DNA of 64,000 bases from contig NZ_CP016953.1 of the NCBI RefSeq assembly GCF_001708305.1, forward strand, positions 261,001-325,000, written 5' to 3'. This document shows positions 1 through 8,797 of this stretch, piece after piece (position 1 is the first letter of the stretch; every line of letters begins with the position of its first letter). Under the pieces are notes generated by a model. That model saw only the letters and a list, made by a program, of their open reading frames with translations, ran no database searches and was not told the DNA's origin. Made by a program: the position numbers and the translations under genes. This DNA comes from Streptococcus himalayensis. Its GTDB lineage: Bacteria; Bacillota; Bacilli; Lactobacillales; Streptococcaceae.

Positions 1-1101
1 AATTTGTGTTTCTCCCATCGGTGCCAAGGTCAAGACAGACAAGGCTTGGGTTTGTCCACGAGTGAAGAGACCTGAACCATGCACACGTGGCAAGAAGTCT
101 ACCGCAGCTTCAAGCGGACGAATTTCATCAACACGACGACCATCCGGGCGAACCTTGTCTTCTGTAATCAAGCGGCGCACTTCTGCATGTTCCATTTGTT
201 CTAGGATCTCTGCCACATCTCGCATAATGCGGTCGTGTTCTTCATGGTCTGCGTATCTTTCTTCGTAAGCTGCAGTCACTTGCTCTTTTACCGCATTGGT
301 AGCAGCTTCACGAGCTAATTTTTCCTCTACTTGAACCGCTTTTTGCAAATCGCTATTGTAGGCTGCGACAATCTCTGCTTGTAATTCTTCATCTACATGA
401 AGAAGCTCCACTTCTGCTTTTTCTTTGCCGACTTGGGCTACGATTTCTTCTTGGAAAGCAATCAATTCTTTCACCGCTTCGTGACCCTTGAGAAGGGCTT
501 CAAGCATGACATCTTCTGAAAGTTCTTTCGCACCAGACTCGACCATGTTAATAGCATCTTTGGTTCCAGCCACGGTCAATTCAAGTAGGGAACGTTCTGC
601 CTGTTCTTGACTTGGGTTGATGACCAACTCTCCATCCACATAGCCGACTTGAACACCAGCGATTGGGCCGTTAAAGGGAATATCTGAAATAGACAAGGCA
701 AGAGAGCTGCCAAACATCGCTGCCATTGGGGCACTTGCATTTTCATCATAAGACAAGACGGTGTTAATGACCTGCACTTCGTTGCGGAAGCCTTCAGCGA
801 ACATGGGACGAATCGGACGGTCAATCAAACGAGCAGTCAAGGTCGCATCCGTTGACGGACGACCCTCACGCTTGTTAAAGCCGCCTGGGAATTTCCCAGC
901 CGCATACATTTTTTCCTCATAGTTGACTTGAAGAGGGAAAAAGTCTCCTGTTGCCATTTTTTTCGACATGACAGCCGCAGTCAGCACTGTACTTTCTCCG
1001 TAGCGAACAACGACGCTACCGTTTGCTTGTTTTGCAACCTGACCGACCTCAACAACGAGCGGACGGCCTGCAAAGGTCATTTCAAATGTTTGTTTTGTCA
1101 T
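1..1101 (-). CDS. pnp: polyribonucleotide nucleotidyltransferase (PNPase), N-terminal part
   Basis: This is a phosphorolytic 3'-5' exoribonuclease of mRNA decay in the cytoplasm. The first 367 codons are present; the C-terminal part with the KH and S1 domains lies outside the window. The protein starts [15 protein letters not shown] after a GGAG ribosome binding site. The first RNase PH domain covers roughly residues 10-145, a helical linker follows, and the second RNase PH domain begins near residue 315 ([14 protein letters not shown]). The gene is divergent from pepF. The identification is secure; only the 3' truncation by the window edge is unusual. Confidence 0.97.
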   Translation of the reverse strand, partial: MTKQTFEMTFAGRPLVVEVGQVAKQANGSVVVRYGESTVLTAAVMSKKMATGDFFPLQVNYEEKMYAAGKFPGGFNKREGRPSTDATLTARLIDRPIRPMFAEGFRNEVQVINTVLSYDENASAPMAAMFGSSLALSISDIPFNGPIAGVQVGYVDGELVINPSQEQAERSLLELTVAGTKDAINMVESGAKELSEDVMLEALLKGHEAVKELIAFQEEIVAQVGKEKAEVELLHVDEELQAEIVAAYNSDLQKAVQVEEKLAREAATNAVKEQVTAAYEERYADHEEHDRIMRDVAEILEQMEHAEVRRLITEDKVRPDGRRVDEIRPLEAAVDFLPRVHGSGLFTRGQTQALSVLTLAPMGETQI

Positions 1102-1290
1102 AGTAACTCCTATTTTCAAGAAACTCCTGATGTTTCTTGCTTATTTTTATACGACTGGCCTACAAAGATCAATGCAAAACGCTTTTACACTCATCTTTGT
1201 ATCCAAGTTCGTATAGTTTCCATTTTACCATATTTTTAAGGAAAAGAAACCAAGGAGGAATAAGAATTTTAGGCAAAATTTCGATTTTTT

Positions 1291-1299
1291 TGATATACT
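1291..1299 (+). promoter_or_regulatory. extended -10 promoter before pepF
   Basis: TGATATACT gives a TG-n-TATACT extended -10, about 65 bases before the pepF start codon. I see no good -35 hexamer. It lies in the 260-base gap between the divergent genes pnp and pepF. Confidence 0.5.
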
Positions 1300-1363
1300 G
1301 GATAAAAGAATGAAACTGCTTTCGCAATAGAAAGTAGATGAGACTAGCAAAAAGGAGAACGAT

Positions 1364-3175
1364 ATGCTTGAACAAAAATCAAGAGACCAATTCCCAGAGC
1401 AGGAACTTTGGGATCTCACAGCCCTCTACCAAGACCAAGAGGATTTTTTACGGGCCATTGACAAGGCTAAAGACGACATTCAGACTTTCTGCCGCAATTA
1501 CAAGGGGAAGCTGACTACTTTTGCTGATTTTGAAGCAGCCTATGCCGAGATTGAACAAATCTACATCCAAATGAGCCACATCGGCAATTATGCCTTTATG
1601 CCACAAACAACGGACTTTGGCAATGAAACCTTTGCACAAATCGCTCAGGCTGGGGATGATTTTGAAACCTGGGCGAGGGTAGAACTCAGCTTTTTTGACG
1701 CTGCTGTTTTAGAAGCTGAGGATACGATTCTCGACCAGCTCCTTGCACTTCCTCACTTGACGAGCGAAATTCGTTTGGCAAAAATCCGGAAAAAACACTA
1801 TCTGGGTGCTGAAGTTGAGAAATCTCTCACCAACCTCCGTGAAGTTTTTGGCAGCCCTTATGACATCTATGCCAAAATGCGGGCAGGCGATTACGCTATG
1901 GATGACTTTGAAATCGACGGAAAAGTCTATAAAAATAGCTTTATTACCTACGAAAACTATTACCAAAACCACGAAGACGCTACCGTACGCGAAAAATCCT
2001 TCCGTTCTTTCTCAAAAGGACTTCGCAAGCATCAAAACGCTGCAGCAGCTAGCTACTTGGCCCAAGTCAAATCTGAAAAACTCTTGGCAGATATGCGTGG
2101 CTATGATACCGTCTTTGACTACCTTTTAGCCGAGCAAGAAGTCGATCGAGCCATGTTTGATCGCCAAATTGACCTTATCATGACCGAATTTGCCCCTGTC
2201 GCACAAAAATATCTGAAGCATGTAGCTCAGGTCAATGGTCTTGAAAAAATGACCTTCGCTGATTGGAAGCTAGATATTGACAACGAACTCAATCCAGAAG
2301 TATCCATTGATGACGCTTATGACCTAGTTATGAAATCCGTTGCCCCACTAGGAGAAGAATACAGCCAAGAGGTCGCACGCTACCAAGAAGAACGCTGGGT
2401 CGATTTTGCAGCTAATAGTGGCAAGGATTCTGGAGGCTATGCGACGGACCCTTATCGTGTCCACCCTTATGTGCTGATGAGCTGGACTGGCCGTATGAGC
2501 GATGTCTATACCCTTATCCACGAGATTGGGCACTCTGGTCAGTTTATCTTCTCAGATAATCACCAAAGCTATTTTAATACCCACATGTCTACCTACTATG
2601 TTGAGGCTCCTTCTACCTTTAATGAATTGCTACTCAGTGATTACTTGGAGCACCAGTTCGACAATCCTCGTCAAAAACGCTTTGCCCTTGCCCATCGTCT
2701 GACAGACACTTATTTCCACAATTTTATCACCCACCTTTTGGAAGCTGCCTTCCAACGTCAGGTCTATACCTTGATTGAAAATGGGGAAACCTTTGGAGCA
2801 AGCAAGCTCAACAGCATTATGAAAGATGTTTTGACCCAATTCTGGGGCGATGCTGTGGAAATCGACGATGATGCAGCACTGACTTGGATGCGCCAAAGCC
2901 ATTACTATATGGGCCTTTACAGCTATACCTACTCAGCAGGATTGGTACTTTCCACAGCTGGCTATCTGCATCTCAAAAATTCTGAAACAGGGGCCCGTGA
3001 CTGGCTAGAACTACTCAAATCAGGCGGAAGCCGTACTCCACTTGAAACCGCAAAACTCATCGGAGCAGATATTTCAACGGATAAACCACTCCGTGATACC
3101 ATCCAATTCCTTTCCGATACAGTGGATCAGATTATCGCTTATAGCGAGGAGTTGGAAGGGACAGTTTCTAAATAG
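1364..3175 (+). CDS. pepF: oligoendopeptidase F (M3 metallopeptidase)
   Basis: A cytoplasmic zinc oligopeptidase of 603 residues, the usual length for the PepF branch of family M3. The zinc motif HEIGH is at residues 386-390, inside LIHEIGHSGQ. The N-terminal helical region (DLTALY...YKGKL) is typical of the family. The start follows a GGAGAACG ribosome binding site. A strong hairpin terminator follows directly, so the gene looks monocistronic. It probably degrades peptides imported or released by proteolysis; its true substrates cannot be read from sequence. Confidence 0.95.
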   Translation: MLEQKSRDQFPEQELWDLTALYQDQEDFLRAIDKAKDDIQTFCRNYKGKLTTFADFEAAYAEIEQIYIQMSHIGNYAFMPQTTDFGNETFAQIAQAGDDFETWARVELSFFDAAVLEAEDTILDQLLALPHLTSEIRLAKIRKKHYLGAEVEKSLTNLREVFGSPYDIYAKMRAGDYAMDDFEIDGKVYKNSFITYENYYQNHEDATVREKSFRSFSKGLRKHQNAAAASYLAQVKSEKLLADMRGYDTVFDYLLAEQEVDRAMFDRQIDLIMTEFAPVAQKYLKHVAQVNGLEKMTFADWKLDIDNELNPEVSIDDAYDLVMKSVAPLGEEYSQEVARYQEERWVDFAANSGKDSGGYATDPYRVHPYVLMSWTGRMSDVYTLIHEIGHSGQFIFSDNHQSYFNTHMSTYYVEAPSTFNELLLSDYLEHQFDNPRQKRFALAHRLTDTYFHNFITHLLEAAFQRQVYTLIENGETFGASKLNSIMKDVLTQFWGDAVEIDDDAALTWMRQSHYYMGLYSYTYSAGLVLSTAGYLHLKNSETGARDWLELLKSGGSRTPLETAKLIGADISTDKPLRDTIQFLSDTVDQIIAYSEELEGTVSK

Positions 3176-3204
3176 TCTACTAAAAAATGAAACCCCATCC
3201 TTTC

Positions 3205-3255
3205 AGATTGAAGAAAAAGTCCATTTTGGATTTGTTTCTTCAATCTTTTTCTTTT
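3205..3255 (+). terminator. rho-independent terminator of pepF
   Basis: A 12-base perfect stem (AGATTGAAGAAA paired with TTTCTTCAATCT) is followed by TTTTCTTTT, about 30 bases after the pepF stop codon. Confidence 0.9.
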
Positions 3256-3268
3256 ACTTGAGAACTAA

Positions 3269-3312
3269 AAAACTCTTAGAAATACCGCTATATCAGCAAT
3301 TCTAAGAGTTTC
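3269..3312. repeat. AACTCTTAGAA hairpin
   Basis: An 11-base perfect inverted repeat, AACTCTTAGAA at 3271-3281 and its complement at 3300-3310. The same stem recurs at 47628-47673, where it serves as a convergent terminator. The rest of the 3176-3848 gap holds the repeat described at 3382 and no gene that I can support. Confidence 0.6.
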
Positions 3313-3381
3313 TGTTATAGGGTGGTTAACCCCAAAAATAAAAATTTTTCTATCTCTAATAAGGTTTGTCTACGGTCTGAA

Positions 3382-3573
3382 GAGGCCGAGACAGAAGTGT
3401 CTGACCTCAATTCCTTTATAGATTTAACAGTTTGACGCAATAGTTGTCGAGTTTGTAAAACGTCGTTCAATCAACATTCTACAAACCACGTCAACCCTTG
3501 CTGGGGGGATGAGACTAAAAATAAAGGAGTGAGAATAGTCGATTTCTGAGAGATACCGATTATCCTCACTCCC
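3382..3573. repeat. degenerate intergenic repeat, copy A
   Basis: This copy shares two blocks with 5889-6050. The first runs from GAGGCxGAGACA through CAATTCC and TTATAGATTTAACAG to TTTGACGCA. The second contains CGATTTCTG, AxATACCGATT and CTCACTCCC. The central parts differ. There is no coding potential. It may be a mobile-element remnant or a non-autonomous repeat family. Confidence 0.7.
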
Positions 3574-3818
3574 ATTTTGATGTTTATAACGTATTATACT
3601 CATTTGATTTCAAAAATAAGCACAACCATATATAAAAATTTATTTTTTGCTATGAAATGGGGCAAGTAAGTCAAATAGGACACTTTTTCAGTAAATGAAA
3701 AAGACAGTGATAAAAAAGAATTAGGAAATATCTAAGAAAGTCGCAAAATTGCTAACTTTGATTTTCATTGAGTATTAGGTTTGTCTACGGTCTACTCCAT
3801 CTATCGTTTTATCGGAAC

Positions 3819-3841
3819 AAAAAAAGCAGCTCGAAAGCTGC
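3819..3841 (-). terminator. rho-independent terminator of rpsO
   Basis: Read on the minus strand, GCAGCT-TTCG-AGCTGC is followed by a run of Ts, seven bases after the rpsO stop codon. Confidence 0.9.
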
Positions 3842-3848
3842 CTGTTGA

Positions 3849-4118
3849 TTAACGACGTAGTCCCAATGAATGGATCAATTCGCGGTAACGGTTAACGTCT
3901 GTCTTACGCAAGTATGCAAGGAAGTTACGACGGCGACCGATTTTTTTCATCAAACCACGGTAAGTAGCGTGGTCTTTTTTGTGTTGTTTGATGTGTTCGT
4001 TGAGGTGGTTGATTTCCCAAGTAAGGACAGCTACTTGAACCTCGATAGAACCTGTATCACCTTCGTGACGAGCATATTGTGCAATGATTTCATTTTTTTT
4101 CTCTTTTGAGATTGCCAT
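3849..4118 (-). CDS. rpsO: 30S ribosomal protein S15
   Basis: An 89-residue primary 16S rRNA-binding protein of the small subunit. It starts [21 protein letters not shown] after a GGAGAAAATC ribosome binding site. The conserved H..DHATYRGL and [10 protein letters not shown] segments are present. The open frame continues further upstream, but the internal ATG at 4116-4118 gives the family length. The gene stands alone between its own leader and terminator. S15 commonly represses its own mRNA through a leader structure; see 4149-4176. Confidence 0.97.
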   Translation of the reverse strand: MAISKEKKNEIIAQYARHEGDTGSIEVQVAVLTWEINHLNEHIKQHKKDHATYRGLMKKIGRRRNFLAYLRKTDVNRYRELIHSLGLRR

Positions 4119-4148
4119 GATTTTCTCCTTTTTTCCGCTTAATCCGAG

Positions 4149-4176
4149 TCTTAGGCTTGGCAGTCCTAAAACCAAG
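4149..4176 (-). promoter_or_regulatory. candidate S15 leader pseudoknot
   Basis: On the minus strand, CTTGG-TTTTAGG-ACTG-CCAAG-CCTAAGA gives two interleaved helices: CTTGG/CCAAG and TTTTAGG/CCTAAGA with one wobble pair. They can form only as an H-type pseudoknot. It sits about 30 bases before the rpsO start codon, where autoregulatory S15-binding structures occur in other bacteria. Regulation is inferred. Confidence 0.55.
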
Positions 4177-4259
4177 AAAAAGTTTTTTTGTCTGTACGAC
4201 ACTCTTATTTTACCAAGCTTGCAAGAATTTGTCAAATATCAATCTTGTAAATTCTTTCT

Positions 4260-4730
4260 TCAGTCGTCTTTGTCCAACTGGGCGAGCAATTTTTTCTGAC
4301 TGTAACGACTGAGGAGATGTAAAGCCCCATAGAGCACAAACACCAACAGACTAGAAGAAATGAACAATATGAGCACAACTGCCCAGAAATGTCCGTCCAT
4401 CAAACCATGATAATGACTGCCATAAGTCTGATAGTTATTCCAACTACAAATCACCGTGGTCAGTAGAGCCATCCCCAAACCGGATAACCAAACATTCGTC
4501 CCACGAGTCATATCTAGCCCCTTCATCACATAGCGAATAATCGCGTATATCAGAGCTACTAAACCTGCAATACTCTCAAAACTATACCTTTCAAAAGGTT
4601 GGTGTAGAATCGCTGACTTAATCAAAGCAGATACGGGCAATAAGACCAGCAAGATTGTCCCAATCTCAGCCATAATCTGATGTTCCAAACCAATCACACG
4701 TTCGTCTACAAGTGCTTTCTTAACTTTCAT
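4260..4730 (-). CDS. small integral membrane protein, DUF6773-like
   Basis: A 156-residue protein with about four hydrophobic segments (roughly residues 21-40, 54-70, 83-97 and 114-137) and a charged C-terminus ending QLDKDD. Its start lies inside the end of the XRE regulator gene (11-base overlap), so the two are translated together. Such pairs of a small XRE regulator and a membrane protein are common in streptococci. The function is not known to me and the family name is a recollection. Confidence 0.75.
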   Translation of the reverse strand: MKVKKALVDERVIGLEHQIMAEIGTILLVLLPVSALIKSAILHQPFERYSFESIAGLVALIYAIIRYVMKGLDMTRGTNVWLSGLGMALLTTVICSWNNYQTYGSHYHGLMDGHFWAVVLILFISSSLLVFVLYGALHLLSRYSQKKLLAQLDKDD

Positions 4731-4929
4731 CCGAAGATTCCTCCCAAAATAATTGATCTAGTGTCTTTCCCAAGCGATGACAAATCGCCAAACAAAGGCT
4801 GATACTGGGGTTGTACTTACCAGCCTCAATCAAACCAATGGTCTGCCGTGTCACACCGATCTCATCTGCCAGCTGCCCCTGGGTCAAATCATGTTCCACA
4901 CGCGCCATCTTTAAACGAAGATTTTTCAT
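4720..4929 (-). CDS. XRE-family transcriptional regulator
   Basis: A 69-residue protein that is almost entirely a Cro/CI-type helix-turn-helix (LTQGQLADEIGVTRQTIGLIEAGKYNPS, residues about 15-42). It ends FWEESSDES and overlaps the membrane-protein gene behind it. The AT-rich segment upstream should hold the promoter, including a TATAAAAT-like stretch on the minus strand. It probably regulates its own two-gene operon. Confidence 0.85.
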   Translation of the reverse strand: MKNLRLKMARVEHDLTQGQLADEIGVTRQTIGLIEAGKYNPSISLCLAICHRLGKTLDQLFWEESSDES

Positions 4930-5053
4930 GCGACCTCCTTCCTCTTTTATTATACACTATATTTTATAAAATGCAATATATAACTTACTTTAAGTTCGAT
5001 AAAATTTTCTTGATACTAAAAATCTTGGAAAAGTTCTTCCCCAAGATTTTTGA

Positions 5054-5782
5054 TTATACTTCCACTCCAAAGGCAGTCAAGGTTTCCAATTCATCGGCAG
5101 TCAATCTACGATAGGCTCCCAGAGCAAGTTCATTGTCCAAAGTCAAGGGACCCATGCTAAGCCGCTGTAAATCCAGCACTTCTTTGCCACAGGCTGCGAC
5201 CATTCGCTTGACTTGGTGGAATTTTCCTTCAGCGATACGGATGTGAACCAGCGATGTTTGTCTGTTTTCATCCGTTTCTACAATCTCCAAGTCCGCTGGC
5301 TGACAGGTAAAGTCTTTCAACTCTATCCCTCGGGCAAATCGATTGCGGTCTTCTGCCGTCATGATGCCTGTCACCTCCGCTCGATAGAGCTTATCTACAT
5401 GTTTTTTAGGGGATAAAAGCTCGTGAGCTAGGGCCCCATTATTGGTCAAGAGCAAGAGACCATGGGTATCGATGTCCAGCCTTCCGACCGGAAAAACTTC
5501 TTTTTGCCGAGCCGTATCATCTAGCAGGTCGAGAACCGTCTTGTGCTTGGCATCTTCCGTCGCCGAAATGACGCCCTTGGGCTTATTTAAGAGATAGTAA
5601 ACAAATTTTTCATAGGTCAATACCTGACCTTGATAGGTGATAGTATCCTCTTTTTCAGCAATCTGAGCCTTGGCAGATTTTTCGATGGTTTCGTTGACTG
5701 TGACCTTGCCTGACTTGAGGATTTTTTTGACCTCTGTCCGTGAACCAAGGCCACATTCCACTAAAAACTTATCCAAACGCAT
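5054..5782 (-). CDS. rsuA: 16S rRNA pseudouridine synthase, RsuA family
   Basis: A 242-residue rRNA modification enzyme. An N-terminal S4 RNA-binding domain covers residues 1-60. The catalytic motif GRLDIDTHGLLLLTN starts at residue 100, with the catalytic Asp at 103. KFHQVKRM is the second family signature. It makes one pseudouridine in ribosomal RNA, most likely U516 in 16S RNA. Streptococci carry several paralogues, so the exact target is inferred. Confidence 0.88.
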   Translation of the reverse strand: MRLDKFLVECGLGSRTEVKKILKSGKVTVNETIEKSAKAQIAEKEDTITYQGQVLTYEKFVYYLLNKPKGVISATEDAKHKTVLDLLDDTARQKEVFPVGRLDIDTHGLLLLTNNGALAHELLSPKKHVDKLYRAEVTGIMTAEDRNRFARGIELKDFTCQPADLEIVETDENRQTSLVHIRIAEGKFHQVKRMVAACGKEVLDLQRLSMGPLTLDNELALGAYRRLTADELETLTAFGVEV

Positions 5783-5888
5783 CTTCTACCCTCCTTTTCT
5801 TTTATGATACAATTTTTCCACCAGACAGGCAACTGCATTTGCTAAAAACACTCCTCATACTCTATAAAAATCAACATCTGACTAGGTT

Positions 5889-6050
5889 GAGGCTGAGACA
5901 AAAATGTCCAGCTTCAATTCCCTTATAGATTTAACAGTTTGACGCATATCAATAGTCAGGGGAGTGACTATTGATACCTGAGCCTAAAAATTGGAAAGCG
6001 AAGACGACAAAATCGATTTCTGCGAAATACCGATTTTTCTCTCACTCCCA
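5889..6050. repeat. degenerate intergenic repeat, copy B
   Basis: The partner of 3382-3573, with the same two conserved outer blocks. In its centre is ATCAATAGTCA, followed six bases later by TGACTATTGAT, an 11-base perfect inverted repeat that copy A lacks. The rest of the 5783-6228 gap holds no gene I can support. Confidence 0.7.
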
Positions 6051-6228
6051 AGATGATCGATAAAACTGGCCTAGTTTGTGTCCTAGAAACCGCAAGGGGT
6101 AATCAAGATTAGCTGGACTGTTGATGCAAAGTGAGTGAACGACGCCAGATTTTGATGGTTGACAAGTATCAAACTTTCTTTCTACGCCCATTTATGGTAT
6201 AGTTATCAATGAGAAAAAGGAGAATACT

Positions 6229-6843
6229 ATGTCTGTAATTGAACGATTAACCAAAGCTAGTCACTTAATTGATATGAACGATATTATTCGCGAAGGCCAT
6301 CCAACCTTGCGAAAAGTAGCCGAGGAGGTGTCTTTTCCCTTGAGCGATGAGGACGTGATTCTTGGGGAAAAAATGCTACAATTCCTCAAACACTCACAGG
6401 ACCCTGTTATGGCTGAGAAAATGGGGCTTCGTGGCGGGGTGGGACTCGCAGCACCACAACTTGATATTTCAAAGCGAATCATTGCCGTCCTTGTCCCGAA
6501 CGCTCCTGACGAAGAGGGCAATCCTCCCCTCAATGCCTATGATCTAGAAGCTGTCATGTACAATCCAAAAATCATCTCTCATTCTGTACAAGACGCTGCT
6601 TTAGCAGACGGAGAAGGTTGTTTATCAGTCGATCGCGAAGTCCAAGGTTATGTGGTTCGTCATGCGCGAGTGACCGTGGAATATATGGATAAACATGGTG
6701 AAAAACATCGCCTCAAACTAAAAAGTTACAATTCTATCGTCGTCCAACACGAGATTGATCATATCAATGGCATCATGTTTTACGACCGAATCAACCAAAA
6801 TAAACCCTTTGAAATCAAAGAAGGCATGTTGGTCATTGAATAG
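6229..6843 (+). CDS. def: peptide deformylase
   Basis: Removes the N-formyl group from nascent proteins at the ribosome. The 204 residues match the type 2 deformylases of Gram-positive bacteria. All three metal-site motifs are present: GVGLAAPQ (70-77), EGCLSV (129-134, Cys131 as ligand) and QHEIDH (173-178). The start follows AAAAAGGAG. TATAGT, 24 bases upstream of the ribosome binding site, is a possible -10. It is the last host gene before the prophage. Confidence 0.96.
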   Translation: MSVIERLTKASHLIDMNDIIREGHPTLRKVAEEVSFPLSDEDVILGEKMLQFLKHSQDPVMAEKMGLRGGVGLAAPQLDISKRIIAVLVPNAPDEEGNPPLNAYDLEAVMYNPKIISHSVQDAALADGEGCLSVDREVQGYVVRHARVTVEYMDKHGEKHRLKLKSYNSIVVQHEIDHINGIMFYDRINQNKPFEIKEGMLVIE

Positions 6844-6999
6844 CAAGAACCAAAATCAAAGCTCTATTGGGATTGAAAGCACAACAAATTACTTTTTCAT
6901 TTCGGAACATAACTCATATTTACAAACCCTTACAGTATCAGTAGTTTCTATGAATATACCTAACACATCATAACGCTGCTTCTCCTATATTTGCTATAT
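6844..6999. other. junction region between def and the prophage
   Basis: No gene seen. The left host-phage junction should lie here or just to the right. I could not find a convincing direct repeat with the right junction near 45840-45910. Confidence 0.4.
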
Positions 7000-7002
7000 T
7001 TT

Positions 7003-7020
7003 TGCCCCATTTTTGTCCCA
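7003..7020 (+). other. left integrase arm-type repeats (candidate)
   Basis: TGCCCCA at 7003-7009 and TGTCCCA at 7014-7020, spaced by 11 bases, match the pair TGCCCCA/TGCCCCA with the same spacing and orientation at 45820-45837. Such paired short repeats next to the crossover are typical arm sites of tyrosine integrases. Confidence 0.5.
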
Positions 7021-7115
7021 AAAAATCCCCATCAAGAGAGGAGAGTGAGACAGATAAACTATTTTCTTTCTAATTTAGTTTGAGACTATTATAGTCTATT
7101 ACTACTAACAAAATA

Positions 7116-7143
7116 TCAAAAAAGCATCGGACTAACCGATGCT
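7116..7143 (-). terminator. terminator of the leftmost prophage transcript
   Basis: On the minus strand AGCATCGG-TTAGT-CCGATGCT, an 8-base perfect stem, is followed by TTTTTTGATATTTTG. It lies after the gene at 7259-7645 and after the structured element 7148-7249. Confidence 0.85.
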
Positions 7144-7147
7144 AATT

Positions 7148-7249
7148 GGTACATTAGAATAACCGGTGGGTCGGTGTACCCCACATCTCAGATACCTATT
7201 GCTAGGTGTGGCAGGAACCTTTCTGCCCTCAATTATTCTAACTCGTACC
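7148..7249 (-). ncRNA. structured RNA element at the prophage left end
   Basis: The segment is closed by GGTAC/GTACC and TTAGAATAA/TTATTCTAA. Inside are a GGCAG/CTGCC hairpin and further pairings between GTGGGGT and ACCCCAC. It lies between the stop codon of the gene at 7259 and the terminator at 7116, so it is the 3' part of that transcript or a separate RNA. No known RNA family is recognised. Confidence 0.5.
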
Positions 7250-7258
7250 TTTATTCTA

Positions 7259-7645
7259 CTACTTCTTCTCACTATTGTCAATCTTTTTCAATCGACCATT
7301 CTGATATCTTGATTGTAATTTATACTCTTGAATCTCATACATCGTCGGAATATAAAAGAAATCACCACTATTATGCAACTTAATCGCAACTAAAACATTT
7401 TTATCAAAGACTTTGATAAACTCCGTGCTTTTTCCTTTTTCCCTCGGATTAACTCCAATATAATCAGGATGAGACAAAATTTCCTCTAATCGATTGAAAT
7501 ACGGTAAAATACTTTGATGACCTCGTTTAATGATGTGAGCTTTCAGACCATCCACTTGTATTCTAACATCAGACGGACAATCTTCTAAGCCGATCATCGA
7601 CTGGAATTCTTTTGATAAACTAAGTAATTTCTTATGTTTAGCCAT
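7259..7645 (-). CDS. phage nuclease-like protein (possible BECR fold)
   Basis: 128 residues. The C-terminal half reads SHPDYIGVNPREKGKSTEF, then FIKVFDKNVLVAIKLHNSG, then a tyrosine-rich end. This resembles the phage Barnase-EndoU-ColicinE5/D-RelE-like nuclease domains, in which such phrases recur. That is recognition from memory, not a search. It is the last gene of the prophage beyond the lysis cassette, a position often used for accessory genes. A non-nuclease role is possible. Confidence 0.5.
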   Translation of the reverse strand: MAKHKKLLSLSKEFQSMIGLEDCPSDVRIQVDGLKAHIIKRGHQSILPYFNRLEEILSHPDYIGVNPREKGKSTEFIKVFDKNVLVAIKLHNSGDFFYIPTMYEIQEYKLQSRYQNGRLKKIDNSEKK

Positions 7646-7731
7646 TTATACTTCCCTTTTCTAATATACCAATTTTAATTATACCATACTATACACAAAA
7701 ACCCCGCCCAGTTTCCTGAGCGGAGGCTATC

Positions 7732-8460
7732 TTATGCCAGCTCACCCCAAAGTGAGATACGATTTCCTGCCTCGTCTGTTTGGCCAATGGCCATATAGTT
7801 CCGCTTGCCAGAACCGCCAATATAGGAAATCCAACGATAGCCATTGGCTGAGCCTTTACTATCATACTTGACAGATTGGCCTGATTCATACACTGCTACA
7901 ATTTCACCACTGAGATTTGGTGCACGGCGTACATTGATTGCTGCCTCGCCAACCGTAAAAGTTCCATTCTCTGGAATTAGCTCAATCTCATCACTTGTTG
8001 GCTCAAAAACTGGTTCTGGTGCTTGTCCGTCAGAATATGGAGGATAAAACCAGCCCGTGACCCCAGAAAAATCACGCGTATTAAAACGAGCTGGACCCCC
8101 AACGGTAAGAGCATCCCAGTTGCCATCAATGTTCTGCTCAACAGTCTGCATAGTATGACCATCACTATTCTCGATGACAATTCCTGTATGACCAAATGGA
8201 TGACCATCTACCGCCATGACAAAGGTTGCCCCAGCTCTAGGATTTTCCTCAGTTGGCATTCGGTGAACCTCCCAACCTGCCCCAGATGCTGCATCTAGTA
8301 GGTCAATGGCATTGCCCCACAAATCTACACCAAACCAATTCTTTGCGATAAAACAAGGCAAATCAGCGCACTGCGTGCCCCACATACCGTCTTTATCCAC
8401 TCCCATACCAGAGTTCGCTAGATTGATAGCGTATTGTACAATTTCATTTGCTACTGTCAT
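7732..8460 (-). CDS. phage endolysin, CHAP and SH3b domains
   Basis: A 242-residue peptidoglycan hydrolase that lyses the host at the end of infection. The N-terminal CHAP domain has its catalytic Cys31 in GTQCADLPC and His91 in FGHTGIVIE. An SH3-type cell-wall-binding domain covers about residues 165-235 (INVRRAP...GYRWISYIGGSGKRNY). It cleaves as an amidase or endopeptidase; the bond cannot be told from sequence. There is no signal peptide, so the holin must release it. Confidence 0.93.
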   Translation of the reverse strand: MTVANEIVQYAINLANSGMGVDKDGMWGTQCADLPCFIAKNWFGVDLWGNAIDLLDAASGAGWEVHRMPTEENPRAGATFVMAVDGHPFGHTGIVIENSDGHTMQTVEQNIDGNWDALTVGGPARFNTRDFSGVTGWFYPPYSDGQAPEPVFEPTSDEIELIPENGTFTVGEAAINVRRAPNLSGEIVAVYESGQSVKYDSKGSANGYRWISYIGGSGKRNYMAIGQTDEAGNRISLWGELA

Positions 8461-8578
8461 TATTTTTCTCCTCTAAGATTATGTCTAAAAATGGGTCAAG
8501 CATGATAGCAATAAACCCAAGCGGTATCACTAATGGCACAAAAACCAATAGTAAAATGACTTTACCTATTGTTTTCAT
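8444..8578 (-). CDS. small phage membrane protein of the lysis cassette
   Basis: 44 residues starting MKTIGKVILLLVFVPLVIPL, with one long hydrophobic segment and an acidic tail EEKNNDSSK. A strong ribosome binding site (GGAGG) precedes the ATG at 8576-8578. It overlaps the endolysin start by 17 bases, which suggests coupled translation. It may be a second holin or a lysis modulator; no family is recognised. Confidence 0.7.
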   Translation of the reverse strand: MKTIGKVILLLVFVPLVIPLGFIAIMLDPFLDIILEEKNNDSSK

Positions 8579-8591
8579 GCTTAACCTCCTA

Positions 8592-8795
8592 TCATTTATT
8601 TTCTTGTTGGTAATTCTTGCTTGAAATACCAAGTACCGTACCAGCAAAGGTTGCTAGTAAAGCAATTGTTCCCGTAAGGGCTGTTGTGTCTACTTTATAC
8701 AAAGCTCCTAAACCTGTTATCAATGTGATGGTGGCCGGTACCACCACGGTTACCATTTTCTTAGCCACATCATATTGTCCATTCGATAATTTCAT
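8592..8795 (-). CDS. phage holin
   Basis: 67 residues (MKLSNGQYDVAKKMVTVVVPA) with two hydrophobic segments, about residues 15-34 and 42-56. It resembles the small holins found before lysins in streptococcal phages. The ATG at 8793-8795 is chosen over an in-frame TTG two codons upstream because GGAGG sits seven bases before it. It forms membrane lesions that let the endolysin reach the wall. Confidence 0.82.
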   Translation of the reverse strand: MKLSNGQYDVAKKMVTVVVPATITLITGLGALYKVDTTALTGTIALLATFAGTVLGISSKNYQQENK

Positions 8796-8797
8796 AT

